DNA from: Epithemia pelagica
Taxonomy: Eukaryota > Bacillariophyta > Bacillariophyceae > Surirellales > Surirellaceae
DNA length: 64,000 bases
Reading direction: 5' to 3'
Assembly: GCA_946965045.2 (NCBI GenBank)
Contig: OX337229.1
Location: forward strand, 682,001-746,000
Below are positions 29,501-38,871 of this stretch, piece by piece. The position numbers and the translations under genes were made by a program. The notes beneath the pieces were generated by a model. That model had not been told where the DNA came from, did no database searches, and was given only the letters and a program-made list of their open reading frames with translations. The stretch's first letter is position 1, and each line of letters opens with the position of its first letter.

Positions 29501-31585
29501 GGCGGTCAACCACGCTTCTTCCTCGGATGTATTCACTACGGCCGCTGGGAGGGAAATGGGTGTTACCAAAGGTTCATCGGAGATATTATCGGGGACACCC
29601 AATATTTTTTCATCGGGATCCATGAGACCATCCTCCTCTGCCAAGACGACGGTCGAAGCACCCACCAACCCAAATTCCTCATTGGTACTATGATCATCAT
29701 TGCCATTGTCCATACGGTCGGTTTCTAATATGGTCGTAGTACCCATGGCCCCCATGGAATCGGCAAAGGCAGTTTGGTTCTCCGGTCGTGTGTCCGTCCC
29801 CGCATCGGAAGGGTCCGTCTCGGTCCGTGTCGTAGCAGTACTAGTACCAGTAGTAGTATCCATCAGGGTGGTTTGGGACAGGTCTCCTCCCTCGTCTTCC
29901 ATCAAGGGATCTTCCTCACACAATCGTGGTTCCAACACTCCCTCCCGTTCCAGTCGCAAGACATCCAAGGCTCGTGCCGCTGCCGCTCGAATGGCCAATT
30001 TTTTGACCTTGTAAAAGACCTTGGGTTGATGATCCTGGACCAAGGAAATGGAGTCAAAGACTTCTTGGTCGACGACGCCGAGTTCTTGTTCGGCATGGGT
30101 GGGACGCAAGGTTCCACTCATAAAGGTTCGATCGCCGCCTGTGTCGGCCGAAAGGGGACAGACAAATTGCGCCGTCCATAGATTGCCCATGCCCGCATGT
30201 CGGACCATTTCCACTTGCATCAAGTCATTGAGACTGGACGGTGCCTTTTCGATCCCCAAGAGGGATCGATACAAATTGGTCAATTCCACGACGGGATGTT
30301 GTTGTTGTGGTTGTTGTTGTTGTTGTGGACTGCTGGCTGCCGCCATGGAGGATCCTTCTCCGTCTGCTGCCTTGTTGTCGTCCACTACCGCAGCGGTCTT
30401 GGTTGGTTCCCGTTTGTCATGTTGGATATCTGGTTGTTTTGTCGACTCTTTGGTAGTAATAGTAGTGGTGGGGGATGCCGTTGGGATCGTTGCAACTGTG
30501 CCGTTTACGGCTTGAGCTGTGAGCGCCTTCCAATCCAATGGCTCTTCTTCGCACAAGCGCGGTTCCGTGGCAGCAGCATCTCCTTCTTGGTGTTCTTGTT
30601 CTCGTTGGGGATGCGCATAGTAGAGGGCATCCACGACGCGGGCCGCCACGGCATGGGCCGCGGCCGTTTTGCGGGGATAACACACCACGGCAGCCGGACT
30701 ACCCTTTTCGGTGGACGACAATGACACTCGTTGGACGGCCCGATCGGCCCCCACGACACCGGGCAAGGATCGCAAAAATCCGGCTCGGACCACCACACCC
30801 GTCACGGGACAGGTAAACCGGGCCGTCCAGACCGAAGTCGATTCCGTCGGGGTGGTGCTGGTGGTGTCAGTCGTTGGGGTGCTGGTGGTCGGGGTGGTGG
30901 CCACGGTCGTGGTTTCGGGAAGGTACTCAAAATGAAAAAACTTGGAATGGGGACTCGTGACATTGAGAATGCCATGCACGTGTTGATAATAATGGTTGAG
31001 GTGCCACAAGGGCAATGTGGGTTGGTCCTCCCCCTCCGTTGTGAAAGAAGAGTGCAAGCCAGGAAACTTGTAGTCCTTCCAGGCACGCTGGGAGTTCTTT
31101 TTCGGTTTCCGAGTCGTTGACTTTGTCGTTGTCGTGGGTTTGTTCTTCTTGTCGTTGTGATTGTCCGGTTTGTGGTGGTTGTCCGCACTCTGGCTGTTTT
31201 CGTTCGTGGCGCTGGTGTTCGTCGTCGACAATGACTCCTCGGCACGACTGTGGTAGAATCGAGGATGGTTGCTCGTGCGGGTGCTGGTGTAGCTCGGGAG
31301 TGGTGGGTCGTTCCAACCACCACTGGGCAACACCACCACGCATCTGCGGCTATTGTTGCGGCGTATTCTCCCCACCGAGGTTCTACTGTTACTGCTGCTG
31401 CTGCTCGCATGGAACTGAAACTGCTGCCGTTTTATCCGTGCGAATGATACTACGGACGGAGCATGAGGAGGAGGATTGACTCGTCCAGCGTGTCTTGGTA
31501 AGCACCACAACAACAACCCGTTGGAACGTCGTCGTCGTGGTAGAGTGGCCTCTGGTCCAACACGTATTAGTGTCGATCGAATCAT
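26579..31585 (-). CDS. Very large pentatricopeptide-repeat (PPR-like) protein, probably mitochondrial
   Basis: 1668 residues from the ATG at 31583-31585. That start gives an Arg-rich, acid-free N-terminus (MIRSTLIRVGPEATLPRRRR), as in mitochondrial presequences; an in-frame ATG at 31675 adds 30 residues. Two related modules precede the PPR part. Each has a W-T-A-(R/Q)-F-x-C-P strand, a Lys/Ala-rich helix (KTAAAHAVAARVVDAL; KKLAIRAAAARALDVL) and a closing EPRLCEE(E/D)PL, loosely like a double-stranded-RNA-binding fold. PPR-like helices include HVYNLYLFCLEGFDP, NVATYNALLHIWAQVGG and NIETFEALIQAWVRTG. Long acidic and Ser/Thr-rich linkers separate them. PPR proteins bind organellar RNA; the target is unknown. 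No intron is needed. Confidence 0.7.
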   Translation of the reverse strand: MIRSTLIRVGPEATLPRRRRSNGLLLWCLPRHAGRVNPPPHAPSVVSFARIKRQQFQFHASSSSSNSRTSVGRIRRNNSRRCVVVLPSGGWNDPPLPSYTSTRTSNHPRFYHSRAEESLSTTNTSATNENSQSADNHHKPDNHNDKKNKPTTTTKSTTRKPKKNSQRAWKDYKFPGLHSSFTTEGEDQPTLPLWHLNHYYQHVHGILNVTSPHSKFFHFEYLPETTTVATTPTTSTPTTDTTSTTPTESTSVWTARFTCPVTGVVVRAGFLRSLPGVVGADRAVQRVSLSSTEKGSPAAVVCYPRKTAAAHAVAARVVDALYYAHPQREQEHQEGDAAATEPRLCEEEPLDWKALTAQAVNGTVATIPTASPTTTITTKESTKQPDIQHDKREPTKTAAVVDDNKAADGEGSSMAAASSPQQQQQPQQQHPVVELTNLYRSLLGIEKAPSSLNDLMQVEMVRHAGMGNLWTAQFVCPLSADTGGDRTFMSGTLRPTHAEQELGVVDQEVFDSISLVQDHQPKVFYKVKKLAIRAAAARALDVLRLEREGVLEPRLCEEDPLMEDEGGDLSQTTLMDTTTGTSTATTRTETDPSDAGTDTRPENQTAFADSMGAMGTTTILETDRMDNGNDDHSTNEEFGLVGASTVVLAEEDGLMDPDEKILGVPDNISDEPLVTPISLPAAVVNTSEEEAWLTAWNPDIDGTNENDNDDDESWIVHYNASPKTDVQKEQESPAMRVLSSLAERFYPGGGSSKSMGVDATTMEPVTPSVGAGSVLVQSEEDRIRMVEQEALSWVHSVGHKKAESTLHGIELPQSISSSAVYIAKSYLASLADANLSSTGPNTFVSGSPTAIEGTASKILNVLWDAKDDKVAPDTHVYNLYLFCLEGFDPVTKAMKAESIVQRMKNQARLRGHVPPPPNVATYNALLHIWAQVGGASGRYSKLDESFEPNRDSFLAILSSSSYAENEQATKQQQQPQAKSTKRQRKQITTTTSGDTETNSSSNSGSSSSSSNVFDLEFAKQVLERMKTLYQETGNESFQPDTQIFNAPMPWSGGLIWNETRPNTRRIPWDDHRALYKNGFRQPPTETSDSETQEETTSTSDADDETKPESPDALVRNAERLEEWIQYMDEYEAKPNIETFEALIQAWVRTGTRQGLEKAEAVIEERILPSSVPLRIQTLHPILAAWLHVRDEQSPSKLLKWIECLRSQDEATRDALQRDLRFLCLELATILLQMGVNDRKRMDLETPPWSSSDTEKLDDENSDDVVVKEESDVNGETTESDKDSHAIDNEEKREDNAMALLELLASASSPKDSVEPPVEAELTTDSTASHTISEDASTVDDTDPLELPQRCSILFKKLADQIDEAPVEEHSTLLPLLASPAMLTLTAWGRSGMHVSSGAASCQTVLNAMVDVLDVYENVLRNVAVKEAENMEISGGRLSEELRSVVAGAHEVFYCMVEQMHDIAVLYRQCNPETVSKENADILQPHLVRLEQMCRRLEEFREIGVAGIENERSSKLVFADRYDYHFSSLLSNTPSPNESHSSFPWKILEMLDSMPCHTLSKTDVADIVRFTLFLKDVVRSGGVKKGRKLDESLDAVLKRVLPAKRPKRGGHRQGIDPTRSSSTHGESKSGGAQSSYRRSGKGGGSESARTARPRRPRRRLANPQSRSHA

Positions 31586-32058
31586 TCTCTCTTGTAAATT
31601 ATTTCTTGGTTGGTCTTTTTCCTTGGTATCCAAGTTGGTTGGTTGGACACGCAAAACAGACACACACACAGACACACGTTTGTTATGTCACGACGGGGCC
31701 CTGGTTCATGGTGGTCGGCGCCCAAAGATTCACAGAAAAACGTGCAAGCTGCGTGTGGAAGATCTTTGCCGCCCAAAAACCGAAACGCGTTGGAATGACG
31801 GTCGACGGCCAGGTAGCTGGTCGCGTTCCGAACGCTTTTATAACGGTTAAAGGTCGTGGTCCCGTAATGGAAGGGATCTTTTTCTCGCGGTATCTATCTT
31901 TTCCTCATTTTCAGATCCTTTTTGGCTCAAATAGACTATTTGGACGCTGGTTCGCCCTTGTTCCCTCTTGTCTTTGTTGTCATCTTGTTTCTTGTGGCTC
32001 TCTCTCTTCTGTCTCGGGTTTGTACCTTGCTTGCCATTGTCCATACAATACAGAACAA
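31586..32058. promoter_or_regulatory. Divergent 5' region of the PPR and PGL genes
   Basis: It contains a short ACAC microsatellite near 31660-31676 and C/T-rich stretches. Open frames continue from both genes into this region, so start choice is uncertain on either side. Confidence 0.45.
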
Positions 32059-32943
32059 ATGTCTTCTTCTTCGTCTTCTTCCACTACCGATGTCGTCTTG
32101 ATGACAGCTCCGTCCAAGACGGTCGTTTCCACCGTCTTGACCGATGCCATTGTCCGTCGCGCCGCCGAGGCCTTGGAGGCCCGAGGTCGCTTTACCATTG
32201 CCTTGTCCGGTGGTTCCTTACCCAGTCTCTTGACGAGTTTGCCAGCCGCCTTTCGGCGGGCCCAGATGGCACCGCACTGGTCCGCCTGGCACGTTCTCTT
32301 GGCCGATGAACGATGTGTGCCCCGGTCCAATACCGCCGAGTCCAATGGGTACAGCATTCAACACCACGTGTTAAATCCCATTCACGAGGCGGCAGCAGAG
32401 ACTGGCGACGGCGGCATTCCTCCCTCCCAAGTCTACGGCATTGTGGAACATCCCGACAGTCTCAGTACCGATGCCATTGCCACCGACTATCAAGCCAAGA
32501 TTCAATCGCTCTTGCCCTTGGATGTGGCCGTCTTGGGCTTTGGACCGGATGGTCATACTTGTTCCTTGTTTCCTCATCATGATTTACTTCAAGAAACGAC
32601 GCGCCTCGTGGCGCCCATTGACCATTCGCCCAAACCACCGCCGCGACGCATTACCTTGACCTTGCCCGTGTTGAACCAACAAACCCGCCATGTCATTTTC
32701 TGTGGTTTGGGATCCTCCAAAGCCACCGTCTTGCAAAACATTTTTCAACCCCTGGTACCAACCAACAACAAGGACAACGACGACAGCAAACAAGACGAGA
32801 TTCAACACTACAAAGCGACGCTTCAACCGTCCCCGACCTTACCCTGTGCCATGGTGCAACCGCAACACCACCAACCACACGCCACCTTGACGTGGATTGT
32901 CGATTCGGCCGCCCTCGAGGAAGTGCCGATTGCGCGACTTTGA
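32059..32943 (+). CDS. PGL: 6-phosphogluconolactonase
   Basis: 294 residues. The enzyme hydrolyses 6-phosphogluconolactone to 6-phosphogluconate, the second step of the oxidative pentose-phosphate pathway. Family motifs are FTIALSGGSLPSLL, WHVLLADERCVP and, near residue 160, DVAVLGFGPDGHTCSLFPHH, followed by HVIFCGLGSSKA. The start at ATG 32059 gives a normal-length cytosolic enzyme. The frame stays open upstream, and an ATG at 31867 would add a hydrophobic leader (residues such as LVPSCLCCHLVSC), so a targeted isoform cannot be excluded. Its stop is 51 bp from the convergent ankyrin gene's stop. Confidence 0.9.
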   Translation: MSSSSSSSTTDVVLMTAPSKTVVSTVLTDAIVRRAAEALEARGRFTIALSGGSLPSLLTSLPAAFRRAQMAPHWSAWHVLLADERCVPRSNTAESNGYSIQHHVLNPIHEAAAETGDGGIPPSQVYGIVEHPDSLSTDAIATDYQAKIQSLLPLDVAVLGFGPDGHTCSLFPHHDLLQETTRLVAPIDHSPKPPPRRITLTLPVLNQQTRHVIFCGLGSSKATVLQNIFQPLVPTNNKDNDDSKQDEIQHYKATLQPSPTLPCAMVQPQHHQPHATLTWIVDSAALEEVPIARL

Positions 32944-32994
32944 GACTACGAATAAAATGGTCCTTCTTCTACGAGTTACTAGTTTCTAATATCA

Positions 32995-34692
32995 TTAGGA
33001 TTGGTTGGTCGTGGCTTCGTTGGTTTCGTAATAGTAGGGTTCCAAAATGGCGATAATGGCGGTCCGATTGTTGGACCGTGCCGCATCCAAGGCGGTTTTG
33101 CCTTGCTGATCCGTGTGATGCACATTCATGGTAGAAGCAAATTCCGTCAAGAGACACTCCAAGGCCTCGACACGGCCCGATCGAGCGGCAAATTGCAAGG
33201 CGGTCATGCCTTGCCGATTCACCACATTCATGTCCCATTGCAATTCGTGACCCAAGAAGCGAATCATGGAAACCGTGTTGCGTCGAGCCGCATTGTGCAA
33301 CCATCGAGCTTGATCCAAGGTTTCCTTGGATGAGTTGGAGGCGGCTGCCAATGACGTTTCTTCTTGTTGTTGGAGTTTCCACAAGAGACGTACGGTATCC
33401 TCCAAGACGACAATGGTGGTTTTGAACAGTGGAGGAGGAACGTCTGCATCTTTTTGTTGTTCTTGGTAGGCTTCTTGGAGAAGTTCCAGAGCTTGAAACA
33501 AGGGCGGATCCTCTAAATCATCCTTTTTCTTGTTTGTTACGGACATGGGCCGGGCACCATGATCCTGGACCAACGATTGCAGAATCTTCCACCGATCCTG
33601 GACCACGGCAGTAGCCGAACCATCCTCGTCCTCTGCCTTGTCGTCATCGAGAGATTGTAAATTTTGTTGACACTCTTGCAACACACTGGTTGAGGCAATG
33701 GAAAAGGCATTTTGATCACGATACACTTGAGCACATGTCTGTACGGCAGTCTCCTGGTCCATACCTGTCAATTCGGTTTGCACGGCCGTCCAGTTCCCTT
33801 GTTGAATCAAGGTCCAAACGGATGGAGCCGACAATTGCAATTTCTCAATCAAGGAGGCGGGCGGTCGTCCAAATGCTCCTGGTGGTGTTTGTTCGAGCTG
33901 TTCCAACACGTAGTCGACGGGCAATTTGCCAAAACTATCCAATCGATTCTTATCGGCACCATACCATAAGAGCAAGTCCACCACCAATTCTTGTTGGGCA
34001 AACGAGGCCTTGTGCGGTGGTTGTACGACCATGTGCAAGGGTGTGGCACCCGTGAGAGAATTGGGAGCATTCTGGTCAGCCCCCAATTCCAACAAGGCTT
34101 GGCAGGCCTCGACATGACCCCACAAGGCTGCCACATGCAACCCCGATTGTCCCACGCCATTGGCATGCGAGGGTGGAACGCCGCGTTCCTGCACCAAGGC
34201 ACGAATCCGTTCCACATTGTTCTTTTGGGCCGCCGACAACAAGACATCCCATTCGGGACGTCGTGTGGCAGGCATGGGAGGAATAGGAGGCATGGACATG
34301 ATGTTGGAAGGAGAGTTTGGAAATGATGTTCTTGTGGAATTGGTGAAACGAGATGCTGCAGGGGAAGGAAGGGGTCTTGTGGTGGTTGTTGTTGATGCTG
34401 CTGCAGTCGTGGAACCCTCTGTCGCAGTAGTAGGATTCCCCAACGGGTTTTCCACAGAGGCCGAGGACTGCGAACGAGCCGTCGATCCAAATGTCGACGG
34501 ACTTGGTGTCAAAACACTGAGAAAGGGAAACTGCGGAGGTGGATGCCAAGCAAGGTCTCCTGTTGCAGTCAATGTATGGTTGTTGTTGTTGCTGCTAGTA
34601 CGGCTGTTCTCCTCGTCCAGACCGCACGAGCCGCAAAAGTCTTCAAATCCAGACAAAATCTTGAAGGGTTTTCGAACACCAGAGAAGATCAC
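32995..34692 (-). CDS. Ankyrin-repeat protein
   Basis: 565 residues. The first 130 are Ser/Thr/Pro-rich and probably disordered. Residues about 140-260 hold ankyrin repeats (EWDVLLSAAQKNNVERIRAL; GLHVAALWGHVEACQALLEL; GATPLHMVVQ; DLLLWYGADKNRLDSFGK). A second cluster ends the protein (ARWLHNAARRNTVSMIRFLG; MTALQFAARSGRVEALECLL; GKTALDAARSNNRTAIIAIL). The middle is helical and acidic. No membrane or catalytic domain is visible, so it is likely a protein-interaction scaffold with unknown partners. No intron is required. Confidence 0.8.
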   Translation of the reverse strand: MIFSGVRKPFKILSGFEDFCGSCGLDEENSRTSSNNNNHTLTATGDLAWHPPPQFPFLSVLTPSPSTFGSTARSQSSASVENPLGNPTTATEGSTTAAASTTTTTRPLPSPAASRFTNSTRTSFPNSPSNIMSMPPIPPMPATRRPEWDVLLSAAQKNNVERIRALVQERGVPPSHANGVGQSGLHVAALWGHVEACQALLELGADQNAPNSLTGATPLHMVVQPPHKASFAQQELVVDLLLWYGADKNRLDSFGKLPVDYVLEQLEQTPPGAFGRPPASLIEKLQLSAPSVWTLIQQGNWTAVQTELTGMDQETAVQTCAQVYRDQNAFSIASTSVLQECQQNLQSLDDDKAEDEDGSATAVVQDRWKILQSLVQDHGARPMSVTNKKKDDLEDPPLFQALELLQEAYQEQQKDADVPPPLFKTTIVVLEDTVRLLWKLQQQEETSLAAASNSSKETLDQARWLHNAARRNTVSMIRFLGHELQWDMNVVNRQGMTALQFAARSGRVEALECLLTEFASTMNVHHTDQQGKTALDAARSNNRTAIIAILEPYYYETNEATTNQS

Positions 34693-35045
34693 ACTAGAGA
34701 GAAGACTGGGAGGATATCGTTGCTCGAGTGTCTTACACTCGGATCAAGTGATGAGACAGATTCGTAACGATCAATGTAATCACAAACCTGCACCTTTTTA
34801 TGGGTCCATTGTCACATTCCACACCGCGAAAGACCCGATTCCACATCCGGGTACTATTGGTAGCGCCGGTGATGTCATCAAACGTGACTCAAGGGAGTCA
34901 GACTCAAAAAGCGCCTATTGTAACTTGCCCCAGCCCCAGCGGGGGTGATCGAGTCCCGCAGGCCTCAGTCGGAAAAAGTTGCGTGTGAGTAAGGCATTGC
35001 ACCTAATAGTGCGACTGACAGGGTCACCCCGCTTGGAAGTATCGT
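34693..35045. other. Intergenic, no gene seen
   Basis: 5' flank of the ankyrin gene, up to the right arm of the inverted duplication. Nothing was recognised. Confidence 0.45.
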
Positions 35046-36543
35046 GTCTTCATCAAGTTGATCAAAGCAATCATTTTGTAATCGCTGTCGGAAGAACATC
35101 TCCAGAGCGCTGGTTGGCAACAACGGTGTGCCCAAACGAGATCTTTCATTCGTTCCCGGCTTGGACTTTCCGCCTTTGTCCTCCCAAGTTCCAAGCACGA
35201 ACCGTTGGTTCTAAAAATCCGATTTGCTGATCCCAGATCTTTATCATGTCGATTCAAGAGCGAGCAAGCTTGTCCGGACTTGCTTTTGTCGGCAATAACA
35301 GCAAAACTCAAAATCCAGAATGGCATAAATTGCAATGGCCCGAGCTTCGTCTCCATAGGTTTGCTTGTGTGGTCGTGCATCATCCTGATGATAAAAGCAA
35401 CGAAATTGTAGTTGTTTTGGGGGGCAAATGCTCCGACGGTATTTTAAAGATGCTTGATTCTGTGCGTTATTTAAACGCTGGAGAAAGCAACCCACAGTGG
35501 AAGGAAGCACCAAGAATGAATAGAGGAAGAGCAGACCATACTTGTGCTGTATGTAATGGAAGCATTTATGCCATCGGAGGGGTTCATGACCTGTTTCGCG
35601 CATCGGATGGGATTGAGAAGATTACCTTAACAGATTTGCTTGAAACAACAATGAATGCAAATGAAAAGAAACAGTGTTGGACGACCTTGAAATGTAGATT
35701 GTCTGAACCAAGACGCGAATGTGCTTCTGCTGTTGTGAGGAATCGCTTTATTGTGGTCGTTGGTGGGTTCAATTCCATCTTCCAAGGTTCAACGGTCAAT
35801 ATCATTGACACGGCAGTGCACGATCAGCACGTTGTCTCTTGCGGTCCAAGCTTGGCTGACACAATAGACAATTTTGGAATGGCCGTTGTTGGTCGCCGAG
35901 TCTATGCCGTTGGTAGTGGCTATTGTCTTGGGGAAGGGCGACATCTTGACACTATACAATCTTGTGAATTTGATGAAGACCAGTCAGGTGTCGCTGATTT
36001 CCATAGGAAGCCTTTGTGGAAGGTACACAACAACATTTTCCCTCACCACCTTCATCGCCACCCTCATTTCCACGCCGTTACAGCAGTAGGATCATGTTTG
36101 GTTGTTGCTGGGGGAGGCGACTGTCCGGTCAAAGTCATTGACACCAAGAGACGTAAAATGTGGAGTCTGCCATCATTCCCTTGTCCTCGACACCAATGTG
36201 ATTTGTTGACCTTGTCCACGGGAGTTGTTTCTGTTAGGACTGGTTACGAACAAGGAACTGTTTTTGAAGCACTGTCCTTAATGGACAGAAACACTGCAGT
36301 GTTTGCAGGGTTGATGTCTTTGCCAAGAATTACAGGGTTGAAGTCTTTACACAAAATTCCCATACGAAAACCCAAACGAATTCCCAAACGAAAACCCAAG
36401 CGAAAACACTGGACCAGACGCAAGAAGCACTGAATCCGATGCGAACGAAGCGCGATATGCAGTCAACGATGTGTTCGTTGGACGCCAAGCAAGGACTGTG
36501 GTTCCTTTGGCCAAAATACCACTATCGAGTGCTTCTAAGATGT
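35046..36543 (+). repeat. Right arm of the inverted segmental duplication
   Basis: Inverted counterpart of 24634-26168. Its right edge falls at about 36543 (AGTGCTTCTAAGA|TGTTTTAGG), immediately before the first recognisable ABCF residues. Confidence 0.85.
35246..36433 (+). CDS. Kelch-repeat protein, copy B
   Basis: 395 residues. It is collinear with copy A apart from the missing 16-residue duplication. The same blades are visible (VVVLGGKCSDG, SIYAIGGVHDL, FIVVVGGFN, VYAVGSGYC, VVAGGGDCP), with the same basic tail ending TRRKKH. Differences cluster in the middle (blades 2-3), while the first 30 and last 70 residues are nearly identical. The uninterrupted frame suggests it is still translatable. 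Its promoter would come with the duplicated upstream flank (about 200 bp shared). Confidence 0.7.
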   Translation: MSIQERASLSGLAFVGNNSKTQNPEWHKLQWPELRLHRFACVVVHHPDDKSNEIVVVLGGKCSDGILKMLDSVRYLNAGESNPQWKEAPRMNRGRADHTCAVCNGSIYAIGGVHDLFRASDGIEKITLTDLLETTMNANEKKQCWTTLKCRLSEPRRECASAVVRNRFIVVVGGFNSIFQGSTVNIIDTAVHDQHVVSCGPSLADTIDNFGMAVVGRRVYAVGSGYCLGEGRHLDTIQSCEFDEDQSGVADFHRKPLWKVHNNIFPHHLHRHPHFHAVTAVGSCLVVAGGGDCPVKVIDTKRRKMWSLPSFPCPRHQCDLLTLSTGVVSVRTGYEQGTVFEALSLMDRNTAVFAGLMSLPRITGLKSLHKIPIRKPKRIPKRKPKRKHWTRRKKH

Positions 36544-38407
36544 TTTAGGGACAGGCCGCAGACCATTGCCCTTCCCAACGGCAAAGAGCTCTTGTCCAAT
36601 ACAAGTATGGACATTCAAAAGGGCCATCGCTATGGATTGATTGGAAGAAATGGGGTGGGAAAGTCATGCTTGCTTCAACGACTGGCCCAAAAATCCATTC
36701 CAGGCATGCCACATGACATGCGTGTTTTGCTGGTACAACAACAACTCGCCGGCAGTAATGAGACACCACTGCAAGTTCTACAAAAGGCAGACGTCCATCG
36801 CGTACGACTGTTGCAAGAGCAACAAGAGCTGGAAACACTGCTCGAAACAATGGACGATTTGTCGCAGACGGAAATTACCAACACGGCAGAACGACTGGGA
36901 GCTATTGCCCAAGAACTCGACGCTATGGATTCCGACAAAGCCCAAGAACGGGCCTTGGCAATTCTGCGAGGCCTCCAATTTCCTCCGGACTGTTGGAGGC
37001 ACCCACGCACACTCTTTCGGGTGTGGCTGGAGGATGCGATTGAGCCTGGCACGAGCACTCTTTGTTCCAAGCGATTTGTTGCTCTTGGATGAAGTATCGA
37101 ATCACATTGACCTCGCCGGTTTGGATTGGTTGATTCGATATTTGCAGCAAGATCGCCAACGCACCATGATCCTTGTATCGCATGACCGATCGTTTCTGGA
37201 TGCGGTTTGTACAGACATTCTTCACATGAATCACCAGGTGTTACAGTATCATCCGGGAAACTTTTCCGAATTTGAACGTCAGCAGGAACAAAAGTCGGCT
37301 CGACAAGCACAAATCCTCAATGCCTCGGAACGACAACGAAACAAGTCAGAAGCATTTGTCCAGAAACAACAAGCCTTGGCTCGCAGCAAGTCTGCGGATC
37401 CCAACAAGCAGAGACAAGCCAAGATGATCAAGGACAAGAAACTAGATCGAATTGGGAATTACAGGGAAGATGGCAAAAGGTACAAACTGGATGAAAAGAA
37501 TTTGCGGCTGGCACAAAAAGTCACAATCGAAGTGGACGAGCCAATCATAAAGATGCATTTTTTAAACCCGACATGGCCCATTGGGATCGCTCCCGATGAT
37601 GTCATTGTACGAATGGAAAAGTTCAGCTTTGGCTATTCGGACAGTAGCAACAAGATCCTCCAGAGCAATACGCTTAGCCTAATTCGGGGAAGCAAGGTGG
37701 CGTTGGTTGGCAACAACGGATCTGGGAAATCAACCCTCATGCGTCCGTTTGCACAAGATATCAAACCATCGGATTACAGCTTGAGCGGCGAGTTTTGGCA
37801 TCATCCAAACATCAGGGTTGGACACATGACCCAATTCTCCGTAGAAGAGATGGAACAATATGCACATCAAACAGTTGTGGAGTACGCCGAAGAAAAGCTA
37901 CGATCCTGCAAGGCCTCGGCGAGCATTGTCGCCAAGGCATCGGGAAACATTCGACAGTACTTGGGAGCATTTGGTCTGGGAGGGAAGCACGCGTTGCAGC
38001 CCATTGGGAAACTTTCTGGAGGTGAAGGAATGCGACTTTGCTTTGCAGCAGTTTTGGCGGAGGAGCCCCATTTGCTATTGCTGGATGAGTCCACGAACCA
38101 TTGTGACTACGAAACTCTCGACTCCATGTCCAAAGCGCTAAATGAATATCAAGGATCCGTTCTGATGGTCTCTCACAACCAGGGATTCTTGAGCGGGTTC
38201 TGCCAAGAATTGTGGGTGCTCCAAGAGGGTCGTATAGCGGTCAACCACAGCGATACAAGCACGTTCGATGAACTCTTTTCCGATTACCGATCAGCAGCAA
38301 CATGTTCATCTTCTAAATTGGAAACTCGCCGTCAACAAAACGTAAACATGGCGAAGCGTGCAGAAGTCCAACGAGCCAACGCAAAGCAGAAAACGGCATT
38401 GGTGTGA
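36544..38407 (+). pseudogene. Truncated, frameshifted ABCF-type twin-ATPase
   Basis: ABCF proteins are soluble, ribosome-associated twin ATPases. Domain 1 begins abruptly at PNGKELLSNTSMDI, with Walker A GRNGVGKS. The usual N-terminal extension is absent, and Kelch-duplication sequence lies directly upstream. Between 36990 and 37022 the frame breaks twice: LEAPTHTLSG is readable only after losing one base relative to the start, and GWRMRLSLARALF only after two more extra bases. The second frame then runs intact to 38407, with Walker B LLLLDEVSNHIDL, Walker A 2 GNNGSGKSTL, signature LSGGEGMRL and LLLLDESTNHCDY. Both Walker B regions depart from the usual DEPTNHLD. An intron cannot explain a gap of some 30 bases. 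It is most likely a dead gene. Confidence 0.75.
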
Positions 38408-38871
38408 ACAACCATGATTCCGAACCTATATCCGTTGTTCGCGATGCACGGGCAAACGTGAACTCTGTATGTTAATGCAAAATACAAAATAGAGGTAAAG
38501 ATATGTAGATCTTATTCCGATAAGTCCATAATGGCAACAGGCATTTTATTAAATGGGTTATATAGAATCATTGTGTGAAACCTTAAAGCTCAATCAAGTG
38601 TCTTGTCGCAAGCAAATACATCTCGACTGTAAAACAACAGAGTAGCAATCAAAAGTTGTCACTTGAACAAGAGCTTGTCGGAAACCGACGACCTGCCCAA
38701 CCTTTCGGACCATGCAGGTTGTAAGCAAGGCTTGCATCCTGCGATTGAATCATAGATCGCTTGGTTTGTATCATAAATTACAAAGAGTATCATAGATCAC
38801 AAGGAGTAGCGATCGAGAAAACAGGGACCAAATATCTTGTTGCATCCGGGTACGACAATCATACCGTGTTC
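38408..38871. other. Intergenic between convergent genes, no gene seen
   Basis: AT-rich 3' flank of the ABCF remnant and the SGNH-like gene. Nothing was recognised. Confidence 0.45.

Noticed and set aside
31495-32058. 188-codon N-terminal extension of PGL
   Set aside because: It crosses the divergent promoter and microsatellite and has no lactonase similarity. A shorter targeted form from 31867 remains possible.
36985-37030. Intron to explain the ABCF frame change
   Set aside because: The signature-motif bases lie within the gap and are readable in shifted frames; the gap is too short for an intron.
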